Assembly: GCA_046727175.1 (NCBI GenBank)
Contig: JBKPCD010000119.1
Coordinates: 1 to 58,048 of the forward strand
Source of the DNA: JBKPCD01 sp046727175
Lineage (GTDB): Bacteria > Acidobacteriota > Vicinamibacteria > Vicinamibacterales > 2-12-FULL-66-21
Direction of reading: 5' to 3'
Length of the DNA stretch: 58,048 nucleotides
Shown here: positions 27,155 to 36,156 of the stretch, piece after piece
How the letters are laid out: every line of letters begins with the position of its first letter
How positions within the stretch are numbered: the first letter of the stretch is position 1
Notes under the pieces: model-generated
Told to the model about the DNA's origin: nothing
The model's input: only the letters and a program-made list of their open reading frames with translations
Database searches by the model: none
Program-made: the position numbers and the translations under genes

Positions 27155-30100
27155 GATGATTTTCGCTTTCGTTGAGGCGAACGGCGTCCGCGACGAGAGG
27201 TTGGCGCGCCGCGAGCGGAGCGCAGCGTCAGACCGGCGGCGCTGAATGCCTGTTCCAGCCGCGCGATCTGATCGCGCAGCCTCGCGTAGGCGACCGCGGC
27301 ATCGTCGAAGCTACTCGATTTTGCCGCACTCTCGAGGTCGGCGGCGGCCTGGCGGCCCGCGGGTGCACCGACGGTTGCGATCCCTCCTTTCAAGCTGTGA
27401 GCGGCGAGCCGCAGCGCCTCGCTGTCGCGGCGTTTCAGCGCCCGCTCGATGCGTCGGAGCGAGGCGGGGTAGTCAGCGCGAAAGAGGGTGACGACCTGTT
27501 TGAGCAGGCGGGCATCGCCTCCCGAATACGCGAGCGCCGCCCGTTCATCGAAGATCGTCTCGTCGGCCGTCGTCGGAGACGATTCCGCCGATCGGGACGG
27601 TTCGGCTCCTCCGAATCGTTCGACTGTCGCGATCAGCTCGTCTACGTCGATGGGTTTCGCGAGGTAGCCGTCCATGCCGGCGCTGAGGCACCGTTCGCGA
27701 TCCCCTTGCATGGCGTGGGCGGTCAGCGCGACGATCGGCAGTCGTGACATGCCCGGGCTCTCGTTCTCGCGGATCGCCTGCGCCGCCTCCAACCCGCCCA
27801 TCACCGGCATCTGAAGGTCCATCAGCACGACATCGAACGATCGGCCCTTCGCCGACTGCACCGCGGTGAGCGCCTTCAGGCCGTTGTCGACGGCCCTGAC
27901 GCTGTGCCCGCGTTTTCTGAGCAACGTCGTCACCAGCTTGCGGTTCACGGGATTGTCTTCCGCCACGAGAACGTTCAGCGCGCGGCGCGGGCGCGCGCCG
28001 AGTCGCTCGCGCGTCGGCTCCGTGCGTCCATGTCTGGTCGTCACGCCAAAGAGGCGCGACAGCGCGTCGAGCAGGTCGGAGTGCTTGATCGGCTTCGTCA
28101 AGATTGCGTCGATGTCATCCTTGTCGCGCACGCGCTGGTCGGTGTGGCCGACCGATGTCAGCATCACGATGGGCGTCTTCGCGAGTCGTTTGTCCCGTCT
28201 GACGCGCCGCGCGAGCATGAAGCCGTCCACGTCCGGCATCTGACAGTCGGAGATCAGCACGTCGAATCGCGCGTTCGTTTCCACCGCCGCCCGCAACGCG
28301 GACTCCGCCGATTTGGCGTCGCCTGCCGTCGTCGGGTTCATGTGCCAGCTCGCGAGCATCTCCTCGAGAATGCGACGGTTCGTCGCATTGTCGTCCACCA
28401 CGAGGACGCGCAGACCTTCGAGTGCGTCTGGCCTCGGGGAAGCCACATCCTGCGCTGCGGTCTGCGGGCGCTCGAACACAGCAGTGAAATAGAACGTACT
28501 GCCCCGGCCTTCTGTGCTCTCGACCCGCAGCCCTCCGCCCATCAGCTCGACGAGACGCAGCGCGATCGCGAGCCCGAGTCCCGTGCCGCCGTACCGACGC
28601 GTCGTCGAGCTGTCGGCTTGCGTGAACGCGTGAAAGATCTGTTTCTGCTTTTTCGGAGGAATGCCGATGCCCGTGTCGCTCACCGCGAAGTGGAGCGTCA
28701 CGCGATCGGTGCTCATCGTCTGAACAGTGACCCGCAGAACGACCTCGCCCTCCGTCGTGAACTTGACGGCATTACCCATCACGTTCAGCAGCACCTGACG
28801 CAGGCGACCGGGGTCGCCGAGCAGCGTCTCGGGAACGTCCGGCACGATGTGGCAGGCGAGCTCGATCCCTTTCTCGGCGGCGCGCAGCGCCAGCAGCTTG
28901 GCCGCGTCGCCGACCGTTTCGCGCAGGTCGAACTGTGTGTGCTCGAGCTCGAGCCGCCGCGCTTCGATCTTCGAGAAGTCGAGGATGTCGTTGATGATCT
29001 CGAGCAGCGACTCGGCTGACGATTTCACCGTCGTCAGATACTCTCGCTGTTCCGCCGACAGCTTCGTCTGAAGCGCCAGCGTCGTCATCCCGAGGATCCC
29101 ATTCAGCGGCGTCCGAATCTCGTGGCTCATGTTCGCGAGGAAGGCGCTCTTCGCTTCCGTCGCTTCTTCAGCCCGCCGTTTCGCAATCTCGAGCTCCTTG
29201 ACGAGCTGCGCGAGTCGTGCGGCCTGGTCCTCGAGCTCACGCTGGCTCGTCTCGAGCTCGCGCGCGTAGCTCGCCATCGTCTCTTCGGCAGCCTTTCGCT
29301 CCGTGACGTCGCGCGCCGCACCGAAGACGACCTGCTGCTCGCGAAACGGCGTCGACGTCCACATCAGCCACCGCAGCGTGCCGTCCTTGTGGAAGTACCG
29401 GTTCTCGAAGTAGACGACATCCTGCCCCCTCTCGAGCTGTTTGTGCCATTCGTCGATCGTGGGTTCGCGATCGTCGGGATGGACGAACTCCATGAAGGGC
29501 CGCGACAGCAGGTCCGCTTCGGTGTAACCCAGGACGCGCTCCCATGCCGGATTGACGCGCTTGAAGTACCCGTCGAACCCCGCGATGCACAGCATGTCGA
29601 GCGAGAGCATGAAAAACCGGTCGAGCTCCTCTTGCGCGCGTCGCCGGTCGACGAACAGGCCGATCTGATTGCCGATGCTCGTCAGCATCGACAGCAGATC
29701 GGTATCAGGTGCGCGGATCTCCCGGCTGAAGAACTCCATAACGCTCAGGACTTCGCCCCGCAGCAAGATCGGAAACCCGAAGGCGCCGTGCAGGCCCTCA
29801 CGGGCAGCGACGGCAGCACGCGGGAAATTGGTGTCTTGGACGACGTCCGGGATCCAAACCGGCTGAGCCCTGGCCCACACGCTCCCCGGCAGCCCAATCC
29901 CGCGGGCGAACGTGGACGACCTGCTGACGGCATTGAACTGCGGCAGTTCCACCGCAGGTGAGGTCCAGATTTCGGTGCAGCGGAGGACGTCGGCCTGCTT
30001 GTCGACTGCCCAGAGCGCACCGTGCTCCCAGTCGAGGGCGTTACAGATCGCCTCGAGAATCTTGGGTGACGCTTCGGCGAAGGTGGAGGCCTCGACGAGT

Positions 30101-30222
30101 GCGCGGGCAACCACGTGCTCGGCGGTGAGCCGTCGCTCGGCAAACGCGGGGTCCCCAGTGCGCGTTGTCTGCGCGCTGGGGTGAAAGTCGTTGCCGCTTA
30201 CCGCGGGGTCCTGGGGAGCCAT
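27151..30222 (-). CDS. Hybrid sensor histidine kinase GAF-PAS-HisKA-HATPase-REC-REC-HPt
   Basis: The 1023-residue soluble protein has no membrane span. Domains in order: GAF (about 30-195), PAS/PAC (about 205-320, RVNPAWERVLGYTEADLLSRPFMEFVHPDD), a coiled-coil linker, HisKA with the phospho-His in FLANMSHEIRTPLNGI, HATPase (LRQVLLNVMGNAVKF, SDTGIGIP, GGTGLGLAI), receiver 1 (VLVVDDNATNRRIL, Asp in LISDCQMPDVDG), receiver 2 (VLVAEDNPVNRKL, Asp in VLMDLQMPVMGG) and a C-terminal HPt (His in LRLAAHSLKGGIA). All phosphorelay residues are present. A basic tail (RRGRRSPQRKRKSS) follows. Input is probably cytoplasmic small-molecule or redox sensing. It is translated with the REC/RsbW-like gene, giving a complete His-Asp-His-Asp relay. 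A good promoter precedes it (30239-30268). Confidence 0.92.
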   Translation of the reverse strand: MAPQDPAVSGNDFHPSAQTTRTGDPAFAERRLTAEHVVARALVEASTFAEASPKILEAICNALDWEHGALWAVDKQADVLRCTEIWTSPAVELPQFNAVSRSSTFARGIGLPGSVWARAQPVWIPDVVQDTNFPRAAVAAREGLHGAFGFPILLRGEVLSVMEFFSREIRAPDTDLLSMLTSIGNQIGLFVDRRRAQEELDRFFMLSLDMLCIAGFDGYFKRVNPAWERVLGYTEADLLSRPFMEFVHPDDREPTIDEWHKQLERGQDVVYFENRYFHKDGTLRWLMWTSTPFREQQVVFGAARDVTERKAAEETMASYARELETSQRELEDQAARLAQLVKELEIAKRRAEEATEAKSAFLANMSHEIRTPLNGILGMTTLALQTKLSAEQREYLTTVKSSAESLLEIINDILDFSKIEARRLELEHTQFDLRETVGDAAKLLALRAAEKGIELACHIVPDVPETLLGDPGRLRQVLLNVMGNAVKFTTEGEVVLRVTVQTMSTDRVTLHFAVSDTGIGIPPKKQKQIFHAFTQADSSTTRRYGGTGLGLAIALRLVELMGGGLRVESTEGRGSTFYFTAVFERPQTAAQDVASPRPDALEGLRVLVVDDNATNRRILEEMLASWHMNPTTAGDAKSAESALRAAVETNARFDVLISDCQMPDVDGFMLARRVRRDKRLAKTPIVMLTSVGHTDQRVRDKDDIDAILTKPIKHSDLLDALSRLFGVTTRHGRTEPTRERLGARPRRALNVLVAEDNPVNRKLVTTLLRKRGHSVRAVDNGLKALTAVQSAKGRSFDVVLMDLQMPVMGGLEAAQAIRENESPGMSRLPIVALTAHAMQGDRERCLSAGMDGYLAKPIDVDELIATVERFGGAEPSRSAESSPTTADETIFDERAALAYSGGDARLLKQVVTLFRADYPASLRRIERALKRRDSEALRLAAHSLKGGIATVGAPAGRQAAADLESAAKSSSFDDAAVAYARLRDQIARLEQAFSAAGLTLRSARGAPTSRRGRRSPQRKRKSS

Positions 30223-30238
30223 CGTCGGAGGACTGGCG

Positions 30239-30268
30239 ATTATAGTGCCAGCACCCCACGATGGTCAT
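30239..30268 (-). promoter_or_regulatory. Candidate sigma-70 promoter of the hybrid kinase gene
   Basis: On the minus strand ATGACC (30268-30263) and a perfect TATAAT (30244-30239) lie 18 bases apart, and the ATG at 30222 follows 16 bases after the -10 box. The predicted transcript would therefore have a leader of about 10 bases or less and no clear ribosome site. The rest of the 241-base divergent spacer to the MFS gene shows nothing recognisable. Confidence 0.5.
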
Positions 30269-30463
30269 TCCTCGCGAGGTGCGGCAACGGAATCCATGCG
30301 CGCCACGCGGTCCGTGGTAGTCTCCGCCTGATCGTGACGCGACCACGTCGCCGACGACCTAAGGCATTCCATTGAAGGCAATCCGCTCCGAATAGTTCGT
30401 TGCGAGCCGCGGATTGTCGGGGGATGGGACGCGGGTCAAGCATTCTAAGAGGCATAGTCGAGT

Positions 30464-31738
30464 ATGGGGAGCCTGCCGGCATCCGCAATCGACGATGGTT
30501 TACGCGCGCCGAGCACTGAGGCGAACCGCCAGCGCTGGGCGATCGTCGGACTGCTGTTCGTCGCGTCGCTCATCAACTACTTCGATCGCGCGACGATCTC
30601 GTTCGCTCTCCCGCTGATCTCGAAGGATCTCCAGTTGGGGCCGGAAGCCAAAGGGGTGCTGCTCTCCGCGTTCTTCTGGTCGTACGCGTTGATGCAGATT
30701 CCCATGGGCGTGCTGGCCGACCGTGTGAACCTTCGCTGGTTGTACGCGGCGTCGTTCACGCTCTGGTCCATCGCGCAGGGGCTGATCGGGTTTGCCGGTG
30801 GTCTCGGAACGCTAATCGCGTTTCGCGTGCTTCTCGGCATCGGCGAAGCGATTTACCTGCCGGGCGGATCGAAGGTCGTCGCGCTGCTCTTCCGGCCGGC
30901 CGAACGCGGGCTTCCGTGCGGCCTGTTCGACTCCGGCACGCGCACGGGGCTCGTGATCGAAGGCGTGCTGGTCCCCTGGATGCTGACGCACTACGGATGG
31001 CGCGCCAGCTTCTCGGTCGTCGGCTTCGCGGCGCTCGTGTGGTTGGTGCCCTGGTTCCTGCTGACGCCGAAACAGCTTCGAGCCACAACGGGTGACGCGG
31101 CTGCCGCGAATCGACCGACATTCATGTCGAGCGTGGTCGCGCTCGTGAGCAACCGGAACCTCCTCGGTATCTGCCTGGGGTTCTTCTGCTTCGATTACTA
31201 CTGGTACTTCCTCGTGAACTGGCTGCCCGACTACCTCGTGACCTCACGCGGGCTGACGATTCTCAGGGCCGGGTTCTACGCGGCGCTGCCGTACTTCGTG
31301 TTCGGCCTGAGCGAGCCGATCGGTGGCTGGATCGCCGATCGCCTGGTCCGCGCCGGATGGAATGAAACGGTGGCACGCAAGGGCATCGTGACGTTCGCCT
31401 TCCTCACGGGCCTCCTGCTGATTCCGGCGGCTCGCGTGAACGACGCGAGTACGGCGGTGATGTTGATCATCGGTGGGTGCCTGGTCGGACTCGCGACCGG
31501 AAATCTGCTCGTCATTCTCCAGAGCTGCGCGCCGCCGAGCGACGTCGGGGTCTGGACCGGGGTCTACAACTTCGTTGGCAACATCGCCGGGATCCTGTCT
31601 CCGATTATCACGGGATTTCTCATCGCCCAGAGCGGCTCCTACACGCCGCCGTTCATCCTCGCCGCCGTCCTCATTGCGATCGGTCCGCTCGCGTTCTGGT
31701 TCATCGTGGGGGAGCTGAGGGGCGTCGGGGATCGATGA
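30464..31738 (+). CDS. MFS transporter of the anion:cation symporter (ACS) family
   Basis: The 424-residue protein has 12 predicted membrane segments. The start RWAIVGLLFVASLINYFDRATISFALPLISKDL with the conserved NYFDR, and the LADRVNLRWLYAASFTLWSIAQ loop, are typical of ACS members (glucarate, galactonate, hexuronate, phthalate permeases). The second half has GFFCFDYYWYFLVNWLPDYLVTSRGLTI and GGWIADRLVRAGWNET. Substrates of such porters are organic anions, often sugar acids, taken up with protons; no catabolic gene is adjacent to fix the substrate. The start ATG at 30464 gives a 25-residue N-terminal tail before the first helix. Confidence 0.88.
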   Translation: MGSLPASAIDDGLRAPSTEANRQRWAIVGLLFVASLINYFDRATISFALPLISKDLQLGPEAKGVLLSAFFWSYALMQIPMGVLADRVNLRWLYAASFTLWSIAQGLIGFAGGLGTLIAFRVLLGIGEAIYLPGGSKVVALLFRPAERGLPCGLFDSGTRTGLVIEGVLVPWMLTHYGWRASFSVVGFAALVWLVPWFLLTPKQLRATTGDAAAANRPTFMSSVVALVSNRNLLGICLGFFCFDYYWYFLVNWLPDYLVTSRGLTILRAGFYAALPYFVFGLSEPIGGWIADRLVRAGWNETVARKGIVTFAFLTGLLLIPAARVNDASTAVMLIIGGCLVGLATGNLLVILQSCAPPSDVGVWTGVYNFVGNIAGILSPIITGFLIAQSGSYTPPFILAAVLIAIGPLAFWFIVGELRGVGDR

Positions 31739-32047
31739 CCAGCGGCTGATCACGGCGGAGACGGAGCACACGGAAAAACCGTTCACCGCGGAGTCACGGA
31801 GTTCACGGAGAGGTCCGGATGGATTCGCGCGCCTACGCCACGGTGCGGCGGCGCCCCACCGTGCCGACCCATGGAATCCAGCCGGGAACTCTGCGTATCT
31901 CGGCTCCTCCACGGCGCGCTCTGCGTTGCGTTCGTAGCGATGCAGCAAGCTGCCGGGCATCAAACCGAACAACTACTAATTGCCTCCGTGAACTCTGTGA
32001 CTCCGCGGTGAACGTTTTGTCCGTGCCCTCCGCAACCTTCGTGAGCT
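31739..32047. repeat. 309-base convergent spacer with CACGGAG-type arms around a unique core
   Basis: No gene is seen. The left arm (31751-31812) consists of CACGGAG/TTCACCGCGGAG units. The right arm (31982-32032) is their inverse (CCTCCGTGAACTCTGTGACT, CCGCGGTGAACG). About 170 bases of apparently unique sequence lie between them. The arms can pair over some 30 bases, closing a large stem-loop between the ends of the MFS and aminopeptidase genes. Similar arm units are seen widely in GC-rich soil bacteria as far as I recall, but I cannot check this here. Confidence 0.7.
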
Positions 32048-33529
32048 CTAGCGCGCCGTGCTGGTCGTCACTCGCTTCGGCGCGTACTTCTCGAACATGC
32101 CGGGCTCGGCCATCAGCTTCTCGATCGCGTCCATGTCGATTGGCACGAAGGCGGAGAGATTCTCGTATCCCGTCTCCGTCACCAGGATGACGTCCTCGAG
32201 GCGGATATAGACGCGGTCTTCGGGAATCGTCAGCGCAGGCTCGATCGTGAACACCATGCCAGGGACGAGCACGTCACCGTGCGGCGTGTTCACGTCGTGG
32301 ACTTCCATGCCGACCGTGTGGCCAAGACTGCCGGCGTTGCGCGCGGGAGCGCCTTGCGCGCCCGGCGCCTGGTCGATGCGCTTGCGGTAGTTGTCGACGA
32401 AGCGGCCCGCTGCTTCCTTGTATTTGGGATTCGTGAACGCATGGCCGGCGATCGCCGCGTCCATCTTCGTGACGACGTTCCTCAGGATGTCGGGCACGGG
32501 AACGTTCGGTTTGATTGACGTCATCAGTGCTTTGTACAGCTTCACGTAAACCCCGTACAGCTCTCGTTGGTCCGCGCTGAATTTCCCGTTGATGGGAAAC
32601 TCCCGCGTGACGTCGGACGCGTAGTACTTGTAGTCCGGCGCGTAGTCGAAGAGGACGAGATCGCCGTCCTTCGTCTGCGTCTGCGCGGAATGATAGTGCG
32701 GGTACGAGCTGTTCTTCCCGGCCGCGACGAGCGCGAAGTACGCGGCGCCCTGCGAATTGTGCGCTTTGAACACGTAATCGCCAATCGCCTCGATCTCGTA
32801 CTCGTACATGCCCGTGTGCGCCGATCGCATGGCCTCCATCATCGCGAGACCGGCAATCCGCGTGGACTCGCGTATCAGCTCGATCTCGCGCGCGCTCTTG
32901 ATGAACCGGAGCGCGTCGATGATCGGATCGAGATCCTGTACGTCGAGCGCCGGCGCAGCCGCCTTGACCTTCTCGACGAACAGCGTCTCGCGCGGTTTCC
33001 CGCCGTCCCACGGATCGGCGGCTGATGCCGACCAGCGCTCCCGTGGATCGCTGACCGACGCGCCGCCGAGCACTTCAGGCCGCATCGGCATGTACGCGGC
33101 GCGCGAGGCGCTCGATGCCTGCTTCAGCGCGGCTTCGAAGGCGCTTCTTTCTTCCACCGCCTCGATTCCCGTGAGCTGCACGGCCTCGCGTCCGGGCGTC
33201 AGCACCGGACCTTCCGACCGTTCCTTGCGCTCGTCTCGCGGCGGCAGGAACAACGTCGACCGCTTCGCGCGTCCGTCGATCAACAGGATCGCGCGAGGCA
33301 CTTCCACGCCGGTCAGGTAGTAGAACTGATTGTTCTGCCGGAACTTGAGCGAGTTGCCGGTCTCGGCCGTGCCCTGAATGATCGCGAGGCCGTCGCCGAT
33401 CTTCTCCATCACCCTGGCACGCCGTCCCGTGAATTCCTCCTTCGGAAGAGAATCCGTGAATAGCGGCTGCGCCGACGCGAGGCCGCTGCACGTGACCGAG
33501 AAAGCGGCCACGAGGAGTGCACGTCTCAT
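32048..33529 (-). CDS. Exported Xaa-Pro aminopeptidase-like metallopeptidase (M24, with AMP_N domain)
   Basis: The ATG at 33529 follows TGGAGGATTTT, a good ribosome site, and opens a Sec signal peptide (LLVAAFSVTCSGLASAQ); the longer frame upstream is rejected. Residues 25-170 form the AMP_N domain. The catalytic pita-bread domain has all five dinuclear-metal ligands: Asp in LVLFDYAPD, Asp in ASDVTREFP, His in LGHTVGMEVHD, Glu in VFTIEPAL and Glu in IRLEDVILVTE. It removes N-terminal residues preceding proline, here in the periplasm. The region around 175-260 carries a loop with DPWDGGKPRETLF not usual in the short enzymes. It lies after, and may be co-transcribed with, the amidase gene (65 bases apart). 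Confidence 0.9.
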   Translation of the reverse strand: MRRALLVAAFSVTCSGLASAQPLFTDSLPKEEFTGRRARVMEKIGDGLAIIQGTAETGNSLKFRQNNQFYYLTGVEVPRAILLIDGRAKRSTLFLPPRDERKERSEGPVLTPGREAVQLTGIEAVEERSAFEAALKQASSASRAAYMPMRPEVLGGASVSDPRERWSASAADPWDGGKPRETLFVEKVKAAAPALDVQDLDPIIDALRFIKSAREIELIRESTRIAGLAMMEAMRSAHTGMYEYEIEAIGDYVFKAHNSQGAAYFALVAAGKNSSYPHYHSAQTQTKDGDLVLFDYAPDYKYYASDVTREFPINGKFSADQRELYGVYVKLYKALMTSIKPNVPVPDILRNVVTKMDAAIAGHAFTNPKYKEAAGRFVDNYRKRIDQAPGAQGAPARNAGSLGHTVGMEVHDVNTPHGDVLVPGMVFTIEPALTIPEDRVYIRLEDVILVTETGYENLSAFVPIDMDAIEKLMAEPGMFEKYAPKRVTTSTAR

Positions 33530-33550
33530 AAAATCCTCCACATCCACCAC

Positions 33551-33594
33551 CAGAACCAAAGAACCCGGAACCGGGAACCGGGAACCGAGAACCT
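33551..33594. repeat. GGGAACC heptamer spacer repeat
   Basis: GAACCCG, GAACCGG, GAACCGG, GAACCGA and GAACCTC follow with strict 7-base spacing between the two minus-strand genes. No opposite arm is obvious. The same unit family appears at 48794-48880. Confidence 0.75.
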
Positions 33595-34929
33595 CTACGT
33601 TCGATCGAGCTCCAGGATCGTGTGGAGCAAGACGTTCGCGCCGTTCGCGCAATCCTCCCAATGCGTCAGCTCCTTGGGGGAGTGGCTGATCCCGGCGACG
33701 CTCGGCACGAAGATCATCCCCATCGGCCCGAGTTGCGCCATCATCTGTGCGTCATGTCCGGCCCCGCTCGGCAGCCGCAGCGTCTCGAGAGACAGGCCCG
33801 CGGCAGCACGCTCGATCGCCGCTTGCACTGGCGCCGCCGCCGTCGCGGGTTGCGCGAGGCTGAGCGGCACGAACTCGATCGTCGTCCGCGTTGCAGAGGC
33901 GATCTCGCGCGCACGGGCGCGCACCGCCTCACCAAGCCTGCGTAGCTTTTCGGAGGAGAGATCCCTCAGCTCGATGGTCAGCTTCGCCATTCCGGGGATG
34001 ACGTTCGGCGCATTCGGCGACACCTCGAGGTGCCCGACCGTGCCGACCTGCCTGCCTGGCTCGCTCGTGACGATCTCCCGGACCGCGACCGTGAGATGCG
34101 CCGCCGCGAGCAAGGCATCCTGGCGCTCGGGCATCGGCGTCGTGCCTGCGTGGTTCGCGAAACCCGTGACGGTCACGTCGTACTTGTCGATTGCAACGAT
34201 GCCCTCGACGACGCCGACGGGGACGCGAGCCTGCTCGAGGTTTCCGCCTTGCTCGATGTGGAGCTCGAGATAGGCGTGAAAGGATCCCTTCGTGCGTCGT
34301 GCCTCGAGGATACGATCGGGGTCGCCGCCGATCTTGCGAATGGCATCCGTCCGGCGCATGCCGTTCCAGGTTTCGTCGAGGTCCGCCGGCTTGAAGTCTC
34401 CTGCAACGATCCGGCTGCATGCGAGCCCCCGGCCGAACGCGACGCCTTCCTCGTGCGCCCATACGACCATTTCGAGGGGACGCCGAGTGCGCACATTGGC
34501 GTGCGCGAGCGTTTCCATCACGCCGAGTGCCGAGAGCGATCCGAGGTCGCCATCGAAGTTGCCGCCATTGGGCACGGAATCGATGTGCGATCCGAAGAGG
34601 ATCGGCTCGAGCAACCGATCCGTTCCCGCGCGGGTGCCGAAGATGTTTCCGGCAGGGTCGATGCGCGGCTCGAGTCCGGCGGCCTTCATCAGGCCGATCA
34701 GGTACGCGCGACCGGCGACATCCGCGTCCGAGTAGGCCACGCGGCTGACGCCGTCGGCGAACGATCCACCAGCGGGCCGTCCGAACGTGCTCAGTGCTTC
34801 GATGCGCTCGCGGAGCTTCGTGGCATCGATGCGCGTCGTGGCCGGTGCAGCTCGAACCGGGCGCGCGGCGAGCGCCCCGAGCGATGCCGCGCCGACGGTG
34901 TTCAGGAAGGTCCGGCGTGAGACCGCCAT
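33595..34929 (-). CDS. Tat-exported M20-family amidase (allantoate/N-carbamoyl-amino-acid hydrolase-like)
   Basis: The 444-residue protein begins with a textbook twin-arginine signal (SRRTFLNTVGAASLGALAARPVRA). The catalytic domain shows the metal ligands of hydantoinase/carbamoylase-family amidases: ILFGSHIDSVPNGGNFDGDLG (His and bridging Asp), WAHEEGVAFGRG (Glu pair), LELHIEQGGNLE (His) and GAGHDAQMM (His). The lid/dimerisation domain lies in the middle (VTVTGFANHAGTTPMPERQDAL). Such enzymes hydrolyse N-carbamoyl amino acids, allantoate or ureidoglycolate; export by Tat is unusual for allantoate metabolism and suggests scavenging outside the cytoplasm. The substrate cannot be resolved from sequence. 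It precedes the aminopeptidase gene on the same strand. Confidence 0.9.
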   Translation of the reverse strand: MAVSRRTFLNTVGAASLGALAARPVRAAPATTRIDATKLRERIEALSTFGRPAGGSFADGVSRVAYSDADVAGRAYLIGLMKAAGLEPRIDPAGNIFGTRAGTDRLLEPILFGSHIDSVPNGGNFDGDLGSLSALGVMETLAHANVRTRRPLEMVVWAHEEGVAFGRGLACSRIVAGDFKPADLDETWNGMRRTDAIRKIGGDPDRILEARRTKGSFHAYLELHIEQGGNLEQARVPVGVVEGIVAIDKYDVTVTGFANHAGTTPMPERQDALLAAAHLTVAVREIVTSEPGRQVGTVGHLEVSPNAPNVIPGMAKLTIELRDLSSEKLRRLGEAVRARAREIASATRTTIEFVPLSLAQPATAAAPVQAAIERAAAGLSLETLRLPSGAGHDAQMMAQLGPMGMIFVPSVAGISHSPKELTHWEDCANGANVLLHTILELDRT

Positions 34930-34949
34930 CGCACCGAATTATCTTCCAC

Positions 34950-34975
34950 AATCAGCAATCAGCAATCAGCAATTC
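34950..34975. repeat. AATCAGC heptamer repeat overlapping a gene end
   Basis: AATCAGC occurs three times in a row with 7-base spacing and then AATTCCG. On the minus strand it encodes the last residues and stop of the AlkZ-like protein, so the repeat has become its 3' end. Confidence 0.75.
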
Positions 34976-36046
34976 CGCCGGCAGCCCGATGAACCCGCCG
35001 TACCGAGCGACCTGACCCTCGATCGCTCGATGTTCGGTTCGTGTGAGCCGCCTGAAGGGCTGGATCTCGAGAATGACCTGGTTTGGCTTGTGCTTGCGCT
35101 TCCATCTCCCCACGAACTGTCCGTCAATCCATAGGAGATGTAGCCCTTCGTCGCGGGCGGTGATGCGCGCGGGCCGCGGCAGAGCGGGAGCGACGGTTCG
35201 ATCCTGGTAGGCAATTCCCAGTTCGTCGTAGTTCGGAAGCAGATAGACGACAGGAGATGACGGCAGCGCGGTACCTCGGGTTGAAACGAACCAGTACGTA
35301 AGGCCATCGGCGGTGTCGTGCGTCAGGGCGGGAGCGATCGAATCAATACCTGCTCGCGCGTCTCGCATGGTGAGCCCGGACCACCAGGCGTAGTCTCTGA
35401 CGGTGGCCGGTCCGTGGCTCGTGAAGAACCGCCGCGTCAGCTCGGCGAGCGCTTCGTCGCGCGACAACGTCGGTGCGGGCGGCACGCGCTCGTCGAGCAG
35501 GGCATACGTGAACTGTTTGCCCTGTCTCGCGCCGCTGCAGACGACACCTTCCAGTTCGGCATGCATCATGAGGAACCCGAGCCGCAGTCCATTGACATCG
35601 ATTCGAGCATCGCCGAGAGCAGCCGCCAGCTCGCGCCGCGTGAGCTGCCTTCCTCCCCGTAGCATGCGTTCGAGCACTCTCCGGCTTCTCGCGAACGTCG
35701 CTGCGTCCAGGCCGACGTTCCGGTAATAGGTCGCGCTGATGCGTTGGACGCGAGCGCTCGTGAGCGCGAGCATCCATCGGATGTCCGCCGGCGCGACGAA
35801 ATGCCAGGTCGGCCTCATCACGTGTGTACGCAGGATGCGTCCCTCGTCGAACTCCATGTCGATTGCCGCATCGCTCAGCGCGGGCGAGCGCAGCGCGAGC
35901 GCCCATTTGGCGCCCGCGTAGTCCTGCGCCTGCACGGCGCCCATCCAGGCGACGACCGCTGCGGAATCGGGAAGACGAGATGAGACCAACTTCTGATTGC
36001 GGAGCCGTTGGGCGACGATGCGCTTTCCGAGCGTCGGCACGTTCAT
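34952..36046 (-). CDS. AlkZ/YcaQ-like winged-helix DNA glycosylase family protein
   Basis: The 364-residue protein belongs to the HTH_42 (winged helix DNA-binding) family that contains AlkZ and YcaQ. The GAVQAQDYAGAKWALALR block has the QAQ catalytic motif. FDEGRILRTHVMRPTWHFVAPADIRWMLALT, the LTRRELAAAL helix and the C-terminal DEGLHLLWIDGQFVGRWKRKHKPN sheet are typical. Characterised members unhook DNA interstrand crosslinks or excise bulky N-alkyl purines. This member is of the larger uncharacterised AlkX/AlkZ2-like type, so activity is inferred. It is divergent from the membrane protein at 36157 with about 110 bases between them. The C-terminal six residues are encoded by a heptamer repeat. 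Confidence 0.82.
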   Translation of the reverse strand: MNVPTLGKRIVAQRLRNQKLVSSRLPDSAAVVAWMGAVQAQDYAGAKWALALRSPALSDAAIDMEFDEGRILRTHVMRPTWHFVAPADIRWMLALTSARVQRISATYYRNVGLDAATFARSRRVLERMLRGGRQLTRRELAAALGDARIDVNGLRLGFLMMHAELEGVVCSGARQGKQFTYALLDERVPPAPTLSRDEALAELTRRFFTSHGPATVRDYAWWSGLTMRDARAGIDSIAPALTHDTADGLTYWFVSTRGTALPSSPVVYLLPNYDELGIAYQDRTVAPALPRPARITARDEGLHLLWIDGQFVGRWKRKHKPNQVILEIQPFRRLTRTEHRAIEGQVARYGGFIGLPAELLIADC

Positions 36047-36156
36047 GAGCTGAAAGTCCTGATAGCGATAATCGTCGGTGCGCCAGAATAATAGACGCGC
36101 GTTCCCGCAGCTTGCCGCGGATCGCAGGAATTCGGGAAGCGTTTGAGAATGGCCGA

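Noticed and set aside
31739..32047. Insertion sequence bounded by inverted CACGGAG arms
   Set aside because: The 170-base core has no transposase frame and no target duplication, and the arms are internally repetitive rather than terminal inverted repeats.
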